The notes: generated by a model not told the origin, from the sequence alone. Shown: positions 32,299-43,863, counted from the first letter of the stretch. The stretch is DNA of 64,000 nucleotides from Rhizomys pruinosus (GCA_009823505.1 VZQC01013712.1:1119926-1183925); one strand, 5' to 3'. Numbers and translations: made by a program.

Positions 32299-32642
32299 TG
32301 TGGTGTTCTGAATGAAAAAAAAATGTCCTCTGTAGGTTCAAGTATTTGAACACTCAGTCTTTAGGTGGTGGTGCTGTTTAGGGAAGACACAGAATTTTTA
32401 GGTGATATAGCCTTGCTGGACTTAGTATATCATTGCGGCAGGCTTTGAGAACACTTTCAGTTCTCTCCTTGCTTCTTTCTAATTTTCCTGCTCCTACTGC
32501 CATGCCTGCAGCATGCTGTTATGCTTTTCCACCATGATGGACTGTTATTCCACTGGAACTATAAACCAAATTAAACTCTTTCTTTCATAAGTTACTTCTG
32601 GTTATGGTATTTTATCACAGCAGCAGAAAAGTAACTAATACA
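32299..32642 (+). mobile_element. ORR1-type MaLR solo LTR, older
   Basis: TGTGGTGTTCTGAATG start, GTAGGTTCAAGTATTTGAAC, CCACCATGATGGACTGTTAT, AATTAAACTCTTTCTTTCAT and the end GAAAAGTAACTAATACA. More diverged than the copy at 31323. The flanking 5-mers (CAGCA / TAAGA) do not match. Confidence 0.8.
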
Positions 32643-32861
32643 TAAGAAACTAACAGCTGGCTACACTTTTTTTCAAGTGAATATCTGGTCCCAAATCAAA
32701 TTCTTAACTTGAATATATTTGCATATGAGTTATAGCAGCAATAATAACTATTTAAAACCGTTCCAGTATATTTCATAGTATATATCATTCCTTTAGTATT
32801 CAGATAGATATAAAAATGCTACAAAGAGGAAGGAATGTAGGAATGATAGAATGAAAGAAGA

Positions 32862-33105
32862 GGGGATGGAGAGATGGGCTAGCGGTTAAGAGTGCTGACT
32901 GCTCTTGCAGAGGACCCGGGTTCGATCCCCAGCACCCACATGGCGGCTGAGAACCATCTTTAACTCCAGTTCCAGGGGAATCCGATGCCCGCTTCTGACC
33001 TCCGAGGTATTGCACAACACAGGTGCACAAACCTACATGCAGACAGTACATTCATACACATACAAAAATAAATAAATAAAATAAAATAAAATAATTGAAA
33101 AAAAA
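32862..33105 (+). mobile_element. B2 SINE, non-duplicated form
   Basis: GGGGATGGAGAGATGGGCTA head, GGTTCGATCCCC box B, ATCTTTAACTCCAGTTCC body and a (AAAT)n tail. The flanks carry similar GAATGA..GAAG motifs but no exact TSD. Confidence 0.94.
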
Positions 33106-33555
33106 AGAATGATGGAAGAAAGGAAGAAAGCATGAAGGAAGGAAGGGAAAAAAGAAGGTTATAAATTTTCATAGAATGTCTGTGGGGTATGAAAACATAC
33201 ATAATGAAAAGGGACAGAGTCTAACTTTGATATGACTTGTCTGGTGCAAAGAGAAAATAATGATTACATGGAGGATTGTGAAAAACAGCATATAGTTGGT
33301 TAGGCAGCTGTCATTTCTCTCAATAGGCTTCATGGCTTGAGTATTTAAAACACAGTTTTGTGTGCATGTCTGTTTTGTTCATTTTATCTTATCTACTGTT
33401 TTTTTTGTTTTGTTTCATTTTGCTTTTACTTAAAGGAGGAAAGGGAGGAGGAGCTATCAGATAAGGACACATTAGTTAGACATCATATGAACCAATTTAT
33501 AGACCACGATTTTACCAAAAGGAAGAGAGGGTAATATNATTATGTTAGTAATCAA
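33106..33555. other. Unassigned; contains an undetermined base
   Basis: About 450 bp: A/G-rich at 33106-33160, then unassigned. The base at 33538 is N. Confidence 0.5.
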
Positions 33556-33665
33556 ATCTAGACCCGTGTCCCCCACCCTATCCCCCCACCCCACCAGAGC
33601 TCATGCATTCTGCCAAACATGCTTTTCATCTCTTTCTCAGTCTTTCTCAAAATTCTACATGTGGA
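33556..33665 (-). mobile_element. L1 3' end fragment (G-rich-tract family)
   Basis: Antisense C-rich tract CCCCCACCCTATCCCCCCAC followed by GCTCATGCATTCTGCCAAAC and CATCTCTTTCTCAGTC. About 100 bp remain. Confidence 0.7.
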
Positions 33666-33724
33666 AGTTGACTGTTTTGAGCAGAAGTTCACCGTTTCAG
33701 TCAGTTCTTTGATGCAGGGCTTTC

Positions 33725-33753
33725 TGTTGTTGTTGTTGTTGTTGTTGTTGTTT
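33725..33753. repeat. (TTG)n microsatellite
   Basis: Nine to ten TTG units without interruption. Confidence 0.97.
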
Positions 33754-33959
33754 CCAATATGCATCACTCCCAACTACTTGGACAAAAGCTCAAGGGGCCG
33801 TGCACAAGAAATACTTACAACTAGGTAATTGGCACTAGCATCCACAGATGAGGGGTATTAATTTTTAAATGTAAATTGGACAATTAAGCATTCATTACTT
33901 CTAGGCCTTTCATTATTCTAAGTATAGAGTCCCACTGCTTTTGAATGGATCAAGGATTT

Positions 33960-34145
33960 TTAAACCCGGGGATCTCTATACAGTAATTCTCTACCACTGA
34001 GCTACATCTCCTGTCTTGGGTTATTTGAGATAGAATCTCATTAGAGATTCTACAAAGCAGCTTGCTATGTAGCTTAAGCTGACCTTGAGCTCATGATCCT
34101 CCTGTTTTAATCTCCCAAGTGTGGGGACTAAATCTGTGTATCGCT
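33960..34145 (-). mobile_element. B4 SINE (B1-ID fusion)
   Basis: On the minus strand a degraded B1 (34145 to about 34020) is followed by an ID-like part (about 34015-33960, with CTACCACTGAGCTACATCTC on the plus strand). B1 then ID in the same orientation is the B4 architecture. Confidence 0.75.
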
Positions 34146-34241
34146 CTTCTTAGTTTAGTTTTAGTATCTTCATCGTAGTGGCATTCTGCATGCTGCCTAA
34201 ATGTTTACATCCGAGAGCCTGATTTAACAAGGCAAATATTT

Positions 34242-34408
34242 AGCCGGGTGTGGTGGCACATGCCTTTAATCCTAGCACTTGGGAGGCAGAGGCAGGCGGA
34301 TCTTTGTGAGTTCAAGGCCAGCCTGGTCTACAGAGTGAGTTCCAGTTTAGCAAGGGCTACAGGGAGACCCTGTCTCAAAAAGACCAAAACAAAACAAAAC
34401 AAAACAAA
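34242..34408 (+). mobile_element. B1 SINE with 13-bp TSD
   Basis: Well-preserved B1 (AGCCGGGTGTGGTGGCACAT) with a GTTTAGCAAGG replacement of the usual GACAGCTGGG and an (AAAAC)n tail. TSD AAGGCAAATATTT is exact at 34229-34241 and 34409-34421. Confidence 0.97.
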
Positions 34409-34421
34409 AAGGCAAATATTT

Positions 34422-35051
34422 TACTTCAATGTAAGGGAAAATGCTGGTTATGTTTAGGTTGTATCTATCCCATGAAGTGCACCATTGTGACCAGAATATA
34501 GAACCAATATAACCAATGTATATCTCAAAATCATAAATCAATGTAGTATGAAGAATGATTCAAAATTAGAAATATTTGCTGACCTTTCTCCTGAGAAGAA
34601 ATCTGACCAAATCTACAACTGATTTCAGTATTTCATGGTAAATCAGATAAGACTCAACAATAGTTAGAGGAAATGCATAAAAATAAAATCTACCCAAACA
34701 GAACTTGTATTTCTATTTACAGTTACCTCTATGTCTAAATTATTTAGCGTTTTTATACTAATTCAGACTTAACAGTGAAATACTGATTTTATTATTAATG
34801 TAGTACTTTCCTTGTTCTTTTTCTGTTAGGATTTGTTTCTGGATGATTTACAATAAAGAATAACAGCATAATTCAGATTAACACAAAAGCCTGAGTTAGA
34901 TCAGTGAATTCTAGATTATGGATAAATCGACTCTGTTATTTTCAGAATAAAAGCTACACTGTGACTTACATGGTACCTTACATGGTACCCACATCTGTAC
35001 AAAACCTCTATTCCTAAGCTAAATCCCTTAATTTAAAATTATTAATAATTT
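34422..35051. other. AT-rich, nothing identified
   Basis: About 630 bp. A short direct repeat CATGGTACCTTACATGGTACC lies at about 34970-34989. No other feature was found. Confidence 0.5.
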
Positions 35052-35216
35052 TGATGTGCATGAGTGTATTGCCTGCACATGTGTTGTGCAATGCCTGTGG
35101 AGGTCAAAGAAAGCTTCAGATTTCCCTGGAATTGGAGTTAGGAATTGTTAGCTGCCATGCGGGTGCTAGGAATTAAATCTGGGTCTTTTGCAAGAGCAGA
35201 ACAGTCTCTCTAGCCC
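35052..35216 (-). mobile_element. Old B2 SINE
   Basis: Minus-strand B2, shortened in the head (the CAGTCTCTCTAGCCCC end lacks part of the GGTTAAGAGC segment) and diverged. Single-unit body. Confidence 0.88.
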
Positions 35217-35756
35217 CAATCCTTCATTTCGTAACAAGCTTGAACATAACTGCAATGTAATTTCCACCAGCAATTTTATTTATAATATTATTGCATTCTC
35301 TCCTTTTTCGTATAAGAACTATATTTAAATAACAGGTATATGTCTACAGTTTTTATATTAATTAAAATTATGAGTATTTCATGCCATGAAAGGAGGAAAG
35401 ATTCTTCCATATAAGAGAAACAATTTCAGTGTTACAAACTTAATAGAGATCTAAGTTCACCTGAAGAAGAAAGAGCAAAATTATAGAATTATCAAACTAA
35501 ATGATATTCTCTTATCAGACTGCTATACATGATCCAGGATATATGATTTTTCATTTCCATCTTCAAATTGCTTTTATTTCTTAAAAATATATTGCCATAA
35601 ACAATCCCTCTGACCAAACAGTAAATACAACAATATGAAACATAAAATGGGTGTTTTTTTAACTTCAATAACATCTTCTGAGTTCTCAGCATCAAATGAG
35701 CACTTTTGATCAGATTGAAAGAGAAATTTCTGAATTTCTTCCTTATAAACTTTTTT
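35217..35756. other. AT-rich, nothing identified
   Basis: About 540 bp without a recognised repeat or exon. Confidence 0.5.
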
Positions 35757-35975
35757 TCTAATTTTATTTATTTTTAGATGTATGAATGTACTGTCTGCAT
35801 GTAGGTTTGTGCACCCGTGTTGTGCAATGGCACAGAGGTCAGAAGAGGGTGTCGGATTCCCCTGGAACTGGAGTTTCAGACAGTTCTCAGCCGCCATGTG
35901 AGTGCTGGGGATCCAACCCGGGTCCTCTGCAAGAGCAGTTGGCGCTCTTAACCGCTAGGCCATCTCTCCAGCCCC
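35757..35975 (-). mobile_element. B2 SINE, intermediate type
   Basis: Minus-strand B2 with a single body unit (GGAACTGGAGTTTCAGACAG). In sense it reads GTCTGAAACTCC rather than ATCTTTAACTCC. GTCTGAAACTCC is otherwise found with the 17-bp duplication, so this copy looks like the pre-duplication intermediate. Confidence 0.95.
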
Positions 35976-36624
35976 CAACTTTAAATTTACTTTTATGCTT
36001 CCCATGTGCTCTTGGGTGTGTATCTATATCTTAGTGCCAGGCCAAAGTAAGAGGAGGTTTTTGTTCAGTAACTATTCCATATTAACCAAGTTTTTCAGAT
36101 AAAATAGAAACTGACCTAGAATTTCTCTTCCAGCTTAGAAGGAAGTTGGTTTTCATTTTTAAATATCTCTGCACTGAGGTGAGATATATTTGGTGCCTTT
36201 TCCATGCAGAGATAAAGCTGAAACAAGACAAGAAATATGGTTTATGTGCAGAGAGTTTCTTCTCAAGCATATGGCAAAAAATAAATAAATAAATAAATAA
36301 ACTAACAGCAAGGTAGGTGTTCCAACTTAAATTCTTGTAGTTAAGCTTCAACATTCTCAGCTTAATCCTAGAAAATAGAACACTATTAATTTAGATTATA
36401 ATTTGGAGAGTATAACTTTCCTCTTCTCCTGTGACCCATTAGCTCAGAAGTTAGATTTAGAGCCACTGAATACCACCTCCCTTTCAGTTCATTGTCCTTG
36501 ATGTCAAACATTGAGATGAAGCCTTGGTAGTGAGTAGCAGCTGTTGCCTGTAATGTGAGACTTTAAGGGAATGCCTGGCCTTTAGTGCAGGTCTCTGTAA
36601 AAGTAATAGTACAGGGTCAAAACT
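35976..36624. other. Unassigned; short (AATA)n
   Basis: About 650 bp with an (AATA)n run at 36281-36300. Nothing else recognised. Confidence 0.5.
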
Positions 36625-36880
36625 CATCTCAAATATCACCTCCTTTAGGAAGTCTGCCCTGTACCCCATGCAACACCTCCTTACCTTAGTGCACCAGTAT
36701 TTCATGTTTTTTTTTTCTTTTAAGTCTGTATCAGAGCATTCATCCTGATGCATTATGTTGTGTTAGTTCCCTCCTCATATTATACCGTGAGTTATTTGGT
36801 AATATGAAGTCTGTCTTTATTTTTATCTTCCTCGATGTACAAAGTAGAGTGTGGCACAATAAATGGTGAATGATGGCCAG
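36625..36880 (+). mobile_element. L2 LINE remnant
   Basis: CTCAAATATCACCTCCTTTA, GGAAGTCTGCCCTGTACCCC, then GAGTGTGGCACAATAAATGG. This is the standard order of the L2 3' end (TCAAATGTCACCTCCTC, AGGCCTTCCCTGACC, ...GTGCCTGGCAC.ATAGTAGG). Confidence 0.75.
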
Positions 36881-37674
36881 TTTCACATTGCATTTGTTCA
36901 TGTCTCAGAGTCAGGGGAGGTATGTGTGAAATTCTTTTTGCTTCCAACATTTCTATGAAAATTGAACTATCAGATAATGAGTATATACCACATCATTGTT
37001 TAATGCCCTAATACATGTAACTTCATAATTATTTATAATTCAATTATTTATACTTTATGATTTACAGTTATCTTAAATTTTGATTATTGTATTTTTTCAA
37101 GAGTTCAGATAATATAAACCAATTATAATAGGTAATATATGGAGGCAAGTAAGATGCTCACTGAATCAGACATAGTTATGATGTCACAGTTTCATGGGAT
37201 CAGGGAAAAGAGAAGTTAAAAAATGGATCGCCTAACAAAAAACTTTTTTTCTTTCTAATTTGAACCTTTCCCCTTGGCCTTTTAATTGTAGTTTCTGTTC
37301 TATGCCATGTTCCTGTTCTGTAAATTATTCCTTTCTCCCTCTCAACAACTCTGACACTAGGCTCAGTTCTTTCCTATCCTTAAACTTCCCTACACTCCTT
37401 TATCCCCTCTGGCTAATCATCCCCCCCCCACCACTGTTTATTTTTCTTTACCAGTCATTCTAAATTGTAGACAGAATGAGTTGATACTCATAATGACTGC
37501 TGTGTTAACACCCATTCACATCACAGTCGTTCTCAAGCCTGTCCTCTCCCTTTCAATCAGCCTTTGCTATCTGACTCCAGCAGTTATTATTCAGCTGAAA
37601 CTTTTCCTCACAGGTGACCTCCGTCTTAATAAATTCAATCAATAATAATAAATGGCAATCAATCTCAGAGATTA
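36881..37674. other. Unassigned
   Basis: About 800 bp. 37260-37440 is pyrimidine-rich, with a C run at 37423-37431. No assigned element. Confidence 0.45.
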
Positions 37675-38065
37675 AAAGGACAGGATTTAGAGCTCAACAG
37701 ATTTTGGGTTAAAGCTAGACTGATTTTTTTTTTTTGGTCTTTTCAAGACATGGTCTCCCTGTAGCCCCAGTTGGCCTGGAACTCGCTCTGTAGACCAGGC
37801 TGGCCTTGAACTCACAAAGATCCACCTGCCTCTGCCTCCCGAGTGCTGGGATTAAAGGTGTGCACCACCACGCCCGGCTAGGTAGACTGATTTTTAACTA
37901 GCCATTTCTTAACTTTTCTACTCACTTCCTTAATTTTTAAAATCAGCAAAATCACATTCTACATCACAAGGAATTCTGAGGATTAAATGGAAAATTCCTG
38001 TACAGTACTTAACATAGCACCTAGAGAGCATATACTTTGACCAATAAGTAGTAGCAATTTAGCCT
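37675..38065 (+). mobile_element. MIR SINE split by a B1
   Basis: The left part has AGGACAGGATTTAGAGCTCA and ATTTTGGGTTAAAGCTAGAC. After the B1 it continues with GCCATTTCTTAACTTTTCTA, AAATCAGCAAAATCACATTC, TGAGGATTAAATGGAAAATT and TACTTAACATAGCACCTAGA. This follows the whole MIR order, including the conserved core. Confidence 0.75.
37729..37882 (-). mobile_element. B1 SINE with 13-bp TSD in MIR
   Basis: Antisense, well-preserved B1 with the CpG-containing end CACCACGCCCGGC. TSD TAGACTGATTTTT is exact at 37716-37728 and 37883-37895. Confidence 0.97.
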
Positions 38066-38609
38066 TCTATAAATTGTGATTCTATTCAACTCTTATGGCC
38101 TTTGACACTAGAGACTATATACCTTATTCTTGGCCCTTAATCTTCCTTAAACACTCATTATATACTGAAACTGTAGGTTTTATTCCTACCATTCTAATTG
38201 CTTTGTTATCATTCATAGAGTTGATGATTCTCCATTCTCTTTCTCTAGTAGTGTGAACCTGTCTTTTAAGGTTCAGTTCTTGGCCTATACTTTTTTCTTT
38301 CTCAGATACTAGAAATACAGATCCGGCATTTAGCTGTGAAGATATTATATATCTCCAGTCACACACATCAGCTTTCCTTGTAAAGTGACTTTCTTTTTGA
38401 CTTCACTTCATCACTAATACCATAGATTTCACTTTTGTTCCTGTTAACATACTGTGAGCCACTCTCTAAACATGCAACATATGCTTTATAGCCTCCATAG
38501 TTTTGATTGGAACTGATCTGTCTTACCCCTTCAAATTCAACTCATTCCCCAAATATGATATTTAGAATTATCTCTTCCATGCAAAATATTTCTTGTCAAC
38601 ATAGACTCT
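38066..38609. other. Unassigned
   Basis: About 540 bp. An 80-codon minus-strand frame (38124-38366) has no family resemblance. Confidence 0.45.
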
Positions 38610-38712
38610 AGAATAACTCTAGCTCCATCTACCACTTTCTACTTGTGTGGTTATGTAAAAATTAATAAATCTCTTGCCATCATTATTTTACAATCAGAAC
38701 AGGAAAACAATC
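38610..38712 (+). mobile_element. MIR SINE fragment
   Basis: TCCATCTACCACTTTCTACT, TGTGTGGTTATGTAAAAATT and CATTATTTTACAATCAGAAC recall the MIR segment TCTGCCACTTACTAGCTGTGTGACC..CATCTGTAAAAT. Weak. Confidence 0.45.
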
Positions 38713-38839
38713 ACAAATTTTAACTGATCAAGTTGATATGATTATTATATTAAAAGGAAAAAATTGGAAAATATTTCTGACAACATTTGATTTATATTAA
38801 AGCTCGATATGTAATACCAACTCTGTTGTTAGTTATACT

Positions 38840-39205
38840 TATTCTAGTTTGCTTACCTGTGGCTGTGAAAGAAATATTTTGCCCAAAAACAACTCAGGGA
38901 AGAAACAGTTTCTAGTATCTTACGCTTTATAAACTATCAACAAGAGAAGTCAAAGCAGGAACCTGCAGGAAGATGCTGAAGCAGAGACCATGGAGGAATG
39001 CAGCTTACAGGCTTTCTTCTCCTGGATTGTTCAGATACATTTCTTATACAGCCCAGGCCCACCTGTCCAGGCATATCACTCCCTGCAGTAGGCTGGGCTC
39101 TTATACATCATTTAGTAATATAGATAATGCCCCATAGACATGGCCACAGACCATTGAGATGCAGGGAAATTCTTCAGTTGATGTCCCTTGTTTCCAGGTT
39201 AATGT
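38840..39205 (-). mobile_element. LTR-like rodent repeat
   Basis: Plus-strand text AGTCAAAGCAGGAACCTGCA, GCAGAGACCATGGAGGAATG, AGCCCAGGCCCACCTGTCCA and AATGCCCCATAGACATGGCC matches a medium-copy rodent repeat I remember in the opposite orientation. It ends near TTTGGGCAAAATATTTCTTT on the minus strand. Probably an ERVL-type LTR; family not certain. Confidence 0.5.
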
Positions 39206-39261
39206 ATTTTGTGTGGTCAAAAAAAAATTTTTTTTATTTATTTTATTTACTTTTTTTTAAA

Positions 39262-40211
39262 TTTATTTTTATTGATGCTTTGTGTATTTCATACATCATT
39301 TTCCAATTCAGTTCAGGCATATATCCCCTTCCCTTCCCCCCCACCCCACCCCTACCCATCGCAGATCGTGCATTCTGCAGTAAGTTTTCTGCATCTTTCT
39401 CTGCTTTTTGTTTTGTTTTGTTTTCATTTTTTTTTAACAATAGGTGATAATTTGTGAGTACAAGCATCCTTCATGTAAAACCAATTTGCAAGCAGTTGTG
39501 CACAAACCCACACAGCTCATGGGTCCCACCATCCTGAAAGGGGGGGCTTGTATGTTCAATCAAGTTGATCAAATGAGTGTCCAGTCTATATTGTTGTAGT
39601 TTCACCATTAACCCCAATCGAAGCCCTTACATTCTACCACGCCTCCTCTTCCACAGATTGTTCCCTAGGCTTAGAAAAGGGGCACAGGTGGATGAGAAGC
39701 AAAACACTCTACTTTCTCTGGAGCTGATGTCTTGGTCTCTAGTCAGTTCTGGCTGTTTTCTTTCATGGGCTGCCAGCTTGTCCAGGCTTAACCTTTCGAT
39801 CCTACTAATGAAGCACATGCAATTAGATATTTAGGTATTTAAACAGTATAATATATAGCCTTTCGATCCTACTAATGAAGCACACACAATTAGGTATATG
39901 GGTATTTAAACAGTACTAATTGTTATGGTAGGTTACTTTGGTATAGACACAGATGTTTGGATGGTATGTCAATTCATGATCTACATTTTCTTCTGTCAAG
40001 TATGGCAGGGTCTTCGTGTGGTTTATAACATCTCCTAACCATTAGAGGATGTAAGCTTGTGACATCAGCCGTGGGTTATTCCTCCAAGGAGAGAGCCAAT
40101 AGCCAATTAGATTTGGGATATACAGACATATGGCTGCCACTGCTGCACAGTATTTCCAGGCAGATGAGGTGTAGCTGGTGCTGACGGAGGAGTCTTGCTT
40201 GACTCAAGGAG
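39262..40211 (-). mobile_element. Longest copy of the G-rich-tract L1 3' UTR
   Basis: From the 3' side: TTTTATTGATGCTTTGTGTA with AATAAA in sense, C-rich strand of the G tract at 39325-39360, GATCGTGCATTCTGCAG, an A-rich tract at 39405-39438, CCTCTTCCACAGATTGTTCC, two units starting CCTTTCGATCCTACTAATGA (39791 and 39859), then GACGGAGGAGTCTTGC to the 5' edge. No coding sequence is present. No clear TSD. Confidence 0.8.
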
Positions 40212-41180
40212 ACCTATATTTGCTTTATTGGTTTAGTGGTCTTTGGTAACACTCTCTGGCATCCCAGAGACCATCTGTATACTTGCAAGTGGTCAAAATT
40301 TAACGAGTACAGTACTACAATGGCTATTCCTGATGTAAGCATTTCTTCTTCACCTCAAACTCCTGAACAAATAAGTTCTGCCTCTTTTATTGAAATATAC
40401 TCAGTACAAATTTTGTTAAAATTATTTATCCACATGGGATGATACTTTAATCTTTTCTAATTTTTGTGATCATTTTGGCATTTTTCTTTGTTCCCTCTTC
40501 TTTTTCACTTCTCAAAGCACCAGTATTGATTTGTATAAGAATGTAAAAACTACTCATTTCTAAGATTGTTTTTCCTAACTTCAAATATAGTTTAGCTTTG
40601 TTTGGTTAGTGTTTCGAACAAATGTTTACTTAGGGATTGTGTTGGCTGGAGGTAAGTGAGCAGAGGGCTTAGCCTTCAACTTAATGAAGTACTTTGTAGG
40701 CCTAATAATTAGGAAGGGAAAACTTACCCTTTGTTTGTGAACTCCTTTTAGATGCTACCACTTAAGATTTTCTTTTTGAACCCTGAAAGTAAGTCGATAT
40801 TATTCATTGATTTATTTTGTGCACAAAGCCTTAGAGACCAGAAAGCCACATACTAGAAGATATGTTCTTGACCCTAAAAAGAACTCAGATGGGGTCCCTA
40901 GCCCTTTTCTTTATCTGCCAGAGAGGACACTGAAGGATGAAGGAAAAAGTAAACAAAGAGTCAAAGTAAAATGTACCCTAGTAATAGGGTTAGAGGAACA
41001 TCATGAACCAAAATGTTTGCCATGCATGTGTATACTTGTCTCCTTATCCACTGATGTGGCCCCTCCTGTGTATGTGGCCCAAGATGGCTATGTATCTGGC
41101 CCAATAATTAATAACAAACTTAAAACATAATTTTTTTCTGTGAGAAATGTGATTGTGTTTTTCTTTTAGGTGTGTACCTA
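40212..41180. other. Unassigned; 107-codon frame without resemblance
   Basis: About 970 bp with no recognised transposon. The frame 40807-41130 (plus) is open for 107 codons but shows no family motif and no splice or promoter context. Confidence 0.4.
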
Positions 41181-41189
41181 ATGGTATCG

Positions 41190-41443
41190 GGGGCTGGAGA
41201 GATGGCCTAGCGGTTGGGAGCGCCGACGCTCTTGCAGAGGACCCGGGTTCGATCCTCAGCACCCACATGGCGGCCGAGAGCCGTCTGAAACTCCAATTCC
41301 AGGAGAACTCCAGTTCCAGGGGAATCCAACACCCTCTTCTGACCTCTGCGGCATTGCACGACACGGGTGCACAAACCTGCATGCCGACATTACATTCATA
41401 CACATACGAAAATAAATAAAAATTAAAAAATTAAAAAAAAAAG
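41190..41443 (+). mobile_element. Young B2, duplication form, 9-bp TSD
   Basis: CpG-rich head (CTAGCGGTTGGGAGCGCCGA), GGTTCGATCCTC box B and tandem body AACTCCAATTCCAGGAG / AACTCCAGTTCCAGGGG. TSD ATGGTATCG is exact at 41181-41189 and 41444-41452. About two bases are missing in the CGACGCTCTTG region. Confidence 0.96.
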
Positions 41444-41589
41444 ATGGTATCGTGTCCCATTGCTAAAATGTTGGTTACATTTCTGGTTCTAGGCAGTACA
41501 TATTTTCTCACCAAATTCACATTGAAAGCCAATTATCTGTTATTTACTCACACTGATGGATAAATTTGCTGAGAACCACATAGTGAATT

Positions 41590-41935
41590 TCAACAGCTGG
41601 GATACCTACACGACCATGTTTATTGCATCCCTCTTCACAATAATGAAGAACTGGAACCAATTCACGTGTTCCTCAACTAATGAGTGGATAATAAAAATGT
41701 AGTACATCTACACAATGGAGAGAATTCCATTGCAGCAATAAGAAAAGACAACATCTTGAATTTTGCAGGTAAATGAATAGAACTAGAAGCTGTTATGCTA
41801 AGTGAGGTAACACAATCTCACACACACATACACACACAAACACACACACTCACATACACACACACACACAACAATGTATGGTGTCCCTCCTTCGTTTGTG
41901 GATCCTAACACCAAACCCCTATAGACTGTTTGGCT
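41590..41935 (+). mobile_element. Old L1, ORF2 end, with CA-rich insertion
   Basis: GACCATGTTTATTGCATCCC, CTTCACAATAATGAAGAACT, GTAGTACATCTACACAATGG and AAATGAATAGAACTAGAAGC align with 19840-20030. A CA-rich microsatellite at 41818-41870 lies just after the CACAATCTCA position. Confidence 0.85.
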
Positions 41936-42017
41936 GAAGAGAACCCTTTCCCTCCCTTTTTTGTGGATTTTCTTCTTATCAGGCCATTCTGAGGGATTTC
42001 TGGTCTACTACCTTCCT

Positions 42018-42148
42018 TCTCCTGAGGTCAGAGGACAACTTGTAGAAATTAGTTCTCTCCTTTCTTCATGTGGATGCTGAGGATGAAACTCAGGCTGTCA
42101 ACCTTGGCAACAAGCTCCTTTACTCACTGAACCATTTTACTGGCTCTG
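42018..42148 (-). mobile_element. B3-like SINE fragment
   Basis: AGGTCAGAGGACAACTTGTA, then TAGTTCTCTCCTTTCTTCAT, CAGGCTGTCAACCTTGGCAA and TCACTGAACCATTTTACTGG. This is the antisense order of B3. Confidence 0.7.
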
Positions 42149-43863
42149 AACCTGTTCATAATTGATTTGTAAGATACTTTATGGATTATAGGTGCAAGGC
42201 CTTTATTAAGTTATGATTAGAAAGTATTTCCCCTTTTATGTATGAGTTCTCTTATCACGTCTTTAAAAAATTTTTGCTGAAAATTTATGTATAAAATAAA
42301 TAAAATTCAATAAAAAAGGAAAAGGAAAAAGAAAATGATAAATTTGACTTTGCTCTTGAAAATGCTAAAAAACTTCAGTAAATATTGACAGAATGGGGAC
42401 ATTAAAATCTATGGCCCCCTAAACAGGCCAAATTTTGAGTCCTGTGAATATCAAACTTTTTCAGATGTTGAAATTCAAAATGTCTTATTTACAAAATCAT
42501 GGACGCTTAGAGGAAGAATTCACCCATTACACTGAACTGAAACTGTTTCGTGATCATTAACTCAGATCCAGCCCTTGTTTCAGTGGGAAATGTAAAATTA
42601 TATGTTAAGGCCATTAAGGAAGTTTATGAAGAGCACATCTCAAAAGTCTAAAGGTCAGGAGCCAGCAACTTATTTAATTCTGTGTTACTGACAGCACAGT
42701 TAAGATAGAGTGGGGTCTGGCAAGTCTTAAGGCATAGACAGAAAAGGAAAGGTAAGGGAGAGGAATAAGAAAGGACCTTACAGAGCGGGAAAAGGCAAAG
42801 AACAGATCCTATAACAATGACAAAAAGGATGAAAAGGAGGTGACCTAGCATTAGATAGGAATAAGTAAGATCACATTATGGGATACAAAGTTACACCTGT
42901 TGTTTCTCTTTGATAAATATCCACAGTGTCCTTCAAGCTGATAGATTCTGTAAAGCAAAAGGCAGGATCCACAGTTGGCTTCAAGATGGTTTTATGCTGA
43001 AGGCAGCAGAAGGGAGGAAGAAGGCTAAAGGTATTTGTGTGCTTTAATTCCTTTATCTGTCTATCATAACACCTAGGCCTTGTGCCTTCCAGACCTAGCA
43101 CTGAGACTGTATTTTGACTTCTCATTGTATAAATCTTTAAGTCTTGGGTTGTGTCCAGCCATCTTGCCTCCTATAGGGAAGCTGCTTTTCCAGTTAGAAG
43201 GTGACTGGACGACTGCATTATCCCTTGCAGAAACAGGCTTCAAATTGTTTATTCATTGCTAAAACTGGATTCTGGATGCTACAGGGAGGAGGAGCTGTTT
43301 TTCCAGTAAATTAGAGCCTGTGTCAGGGCAGTATGCCCTCACCATCTTTCTCCATTTGTTGTGAAGTAGGACCAGACGGAATGATGGATGGTTCGGGTGT
43401 TTATAACTATTGAATATGCCTAATCTGAATTCTCGACAATTAGGGCTATTCAGCTTTAACCCTTTGGCTGAGCTATTCATTTCAACCAGATGTAGCAGAT
43501 GTACTGACTAAATCTATCTTCGCTTCCCTGGCATCTCCTATTTTCCTGAACACTTTCCCTTACATACAAATGTGCTCTATTTTAAAAGATGCTGTGGGCG
43601 TATTTCAAATAATACTCAGGGAATGCATCATTTTTTCCCTGGGCACATTTTTTTCCTTCAAGTTCTCTTTGGCTACTTTGTCAGAGATACACATCCTTTT
43701 CAAATGATTTTTTACCCTACAAGTAGATCAATATCTATAGCATGCCTCAGAGCATCGTGTGGCTGAGGGTCTGGCCCTGCCCCAAAGAGGAGCAAGCAGC
43801 ACGGCCTAGGTGGGTGATGCTGGGTGGGGCAAGGTGTGCAGTGGTGCAGAATTGGGAGACTTA
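42149..43863. other. Longest low-repeat stretch, no gene recognised
   Basis: About 1.7 kb. Apart from possible L1 tail-like AT-rich DNA at 42240-42330 I see no repeat. G+C rises towards 43740-43860 (GGTCTGGCCCTGCCCCAAAG, GGGTGATGCTGGGTGGGGCA). Short frames on both strands (for example 42871-43125 minus) are unsupported. Confidence 0.45.

Noticed and set aside
31323..32642. Two ORR1 LTRs as the ends of one provirus
   Set aside because: The LTRs differ too much from each other, the 590 bp between them shows no retroviral sequence or primer-binding site, and flanking 5-mers do not match. Two solo LTRs are more likely.
38970..38990. Short direct and inverted words scattered in AT-rich DNA
   Set aside because: They are within the expectation for low-complexity sequence and have no bounded structure.
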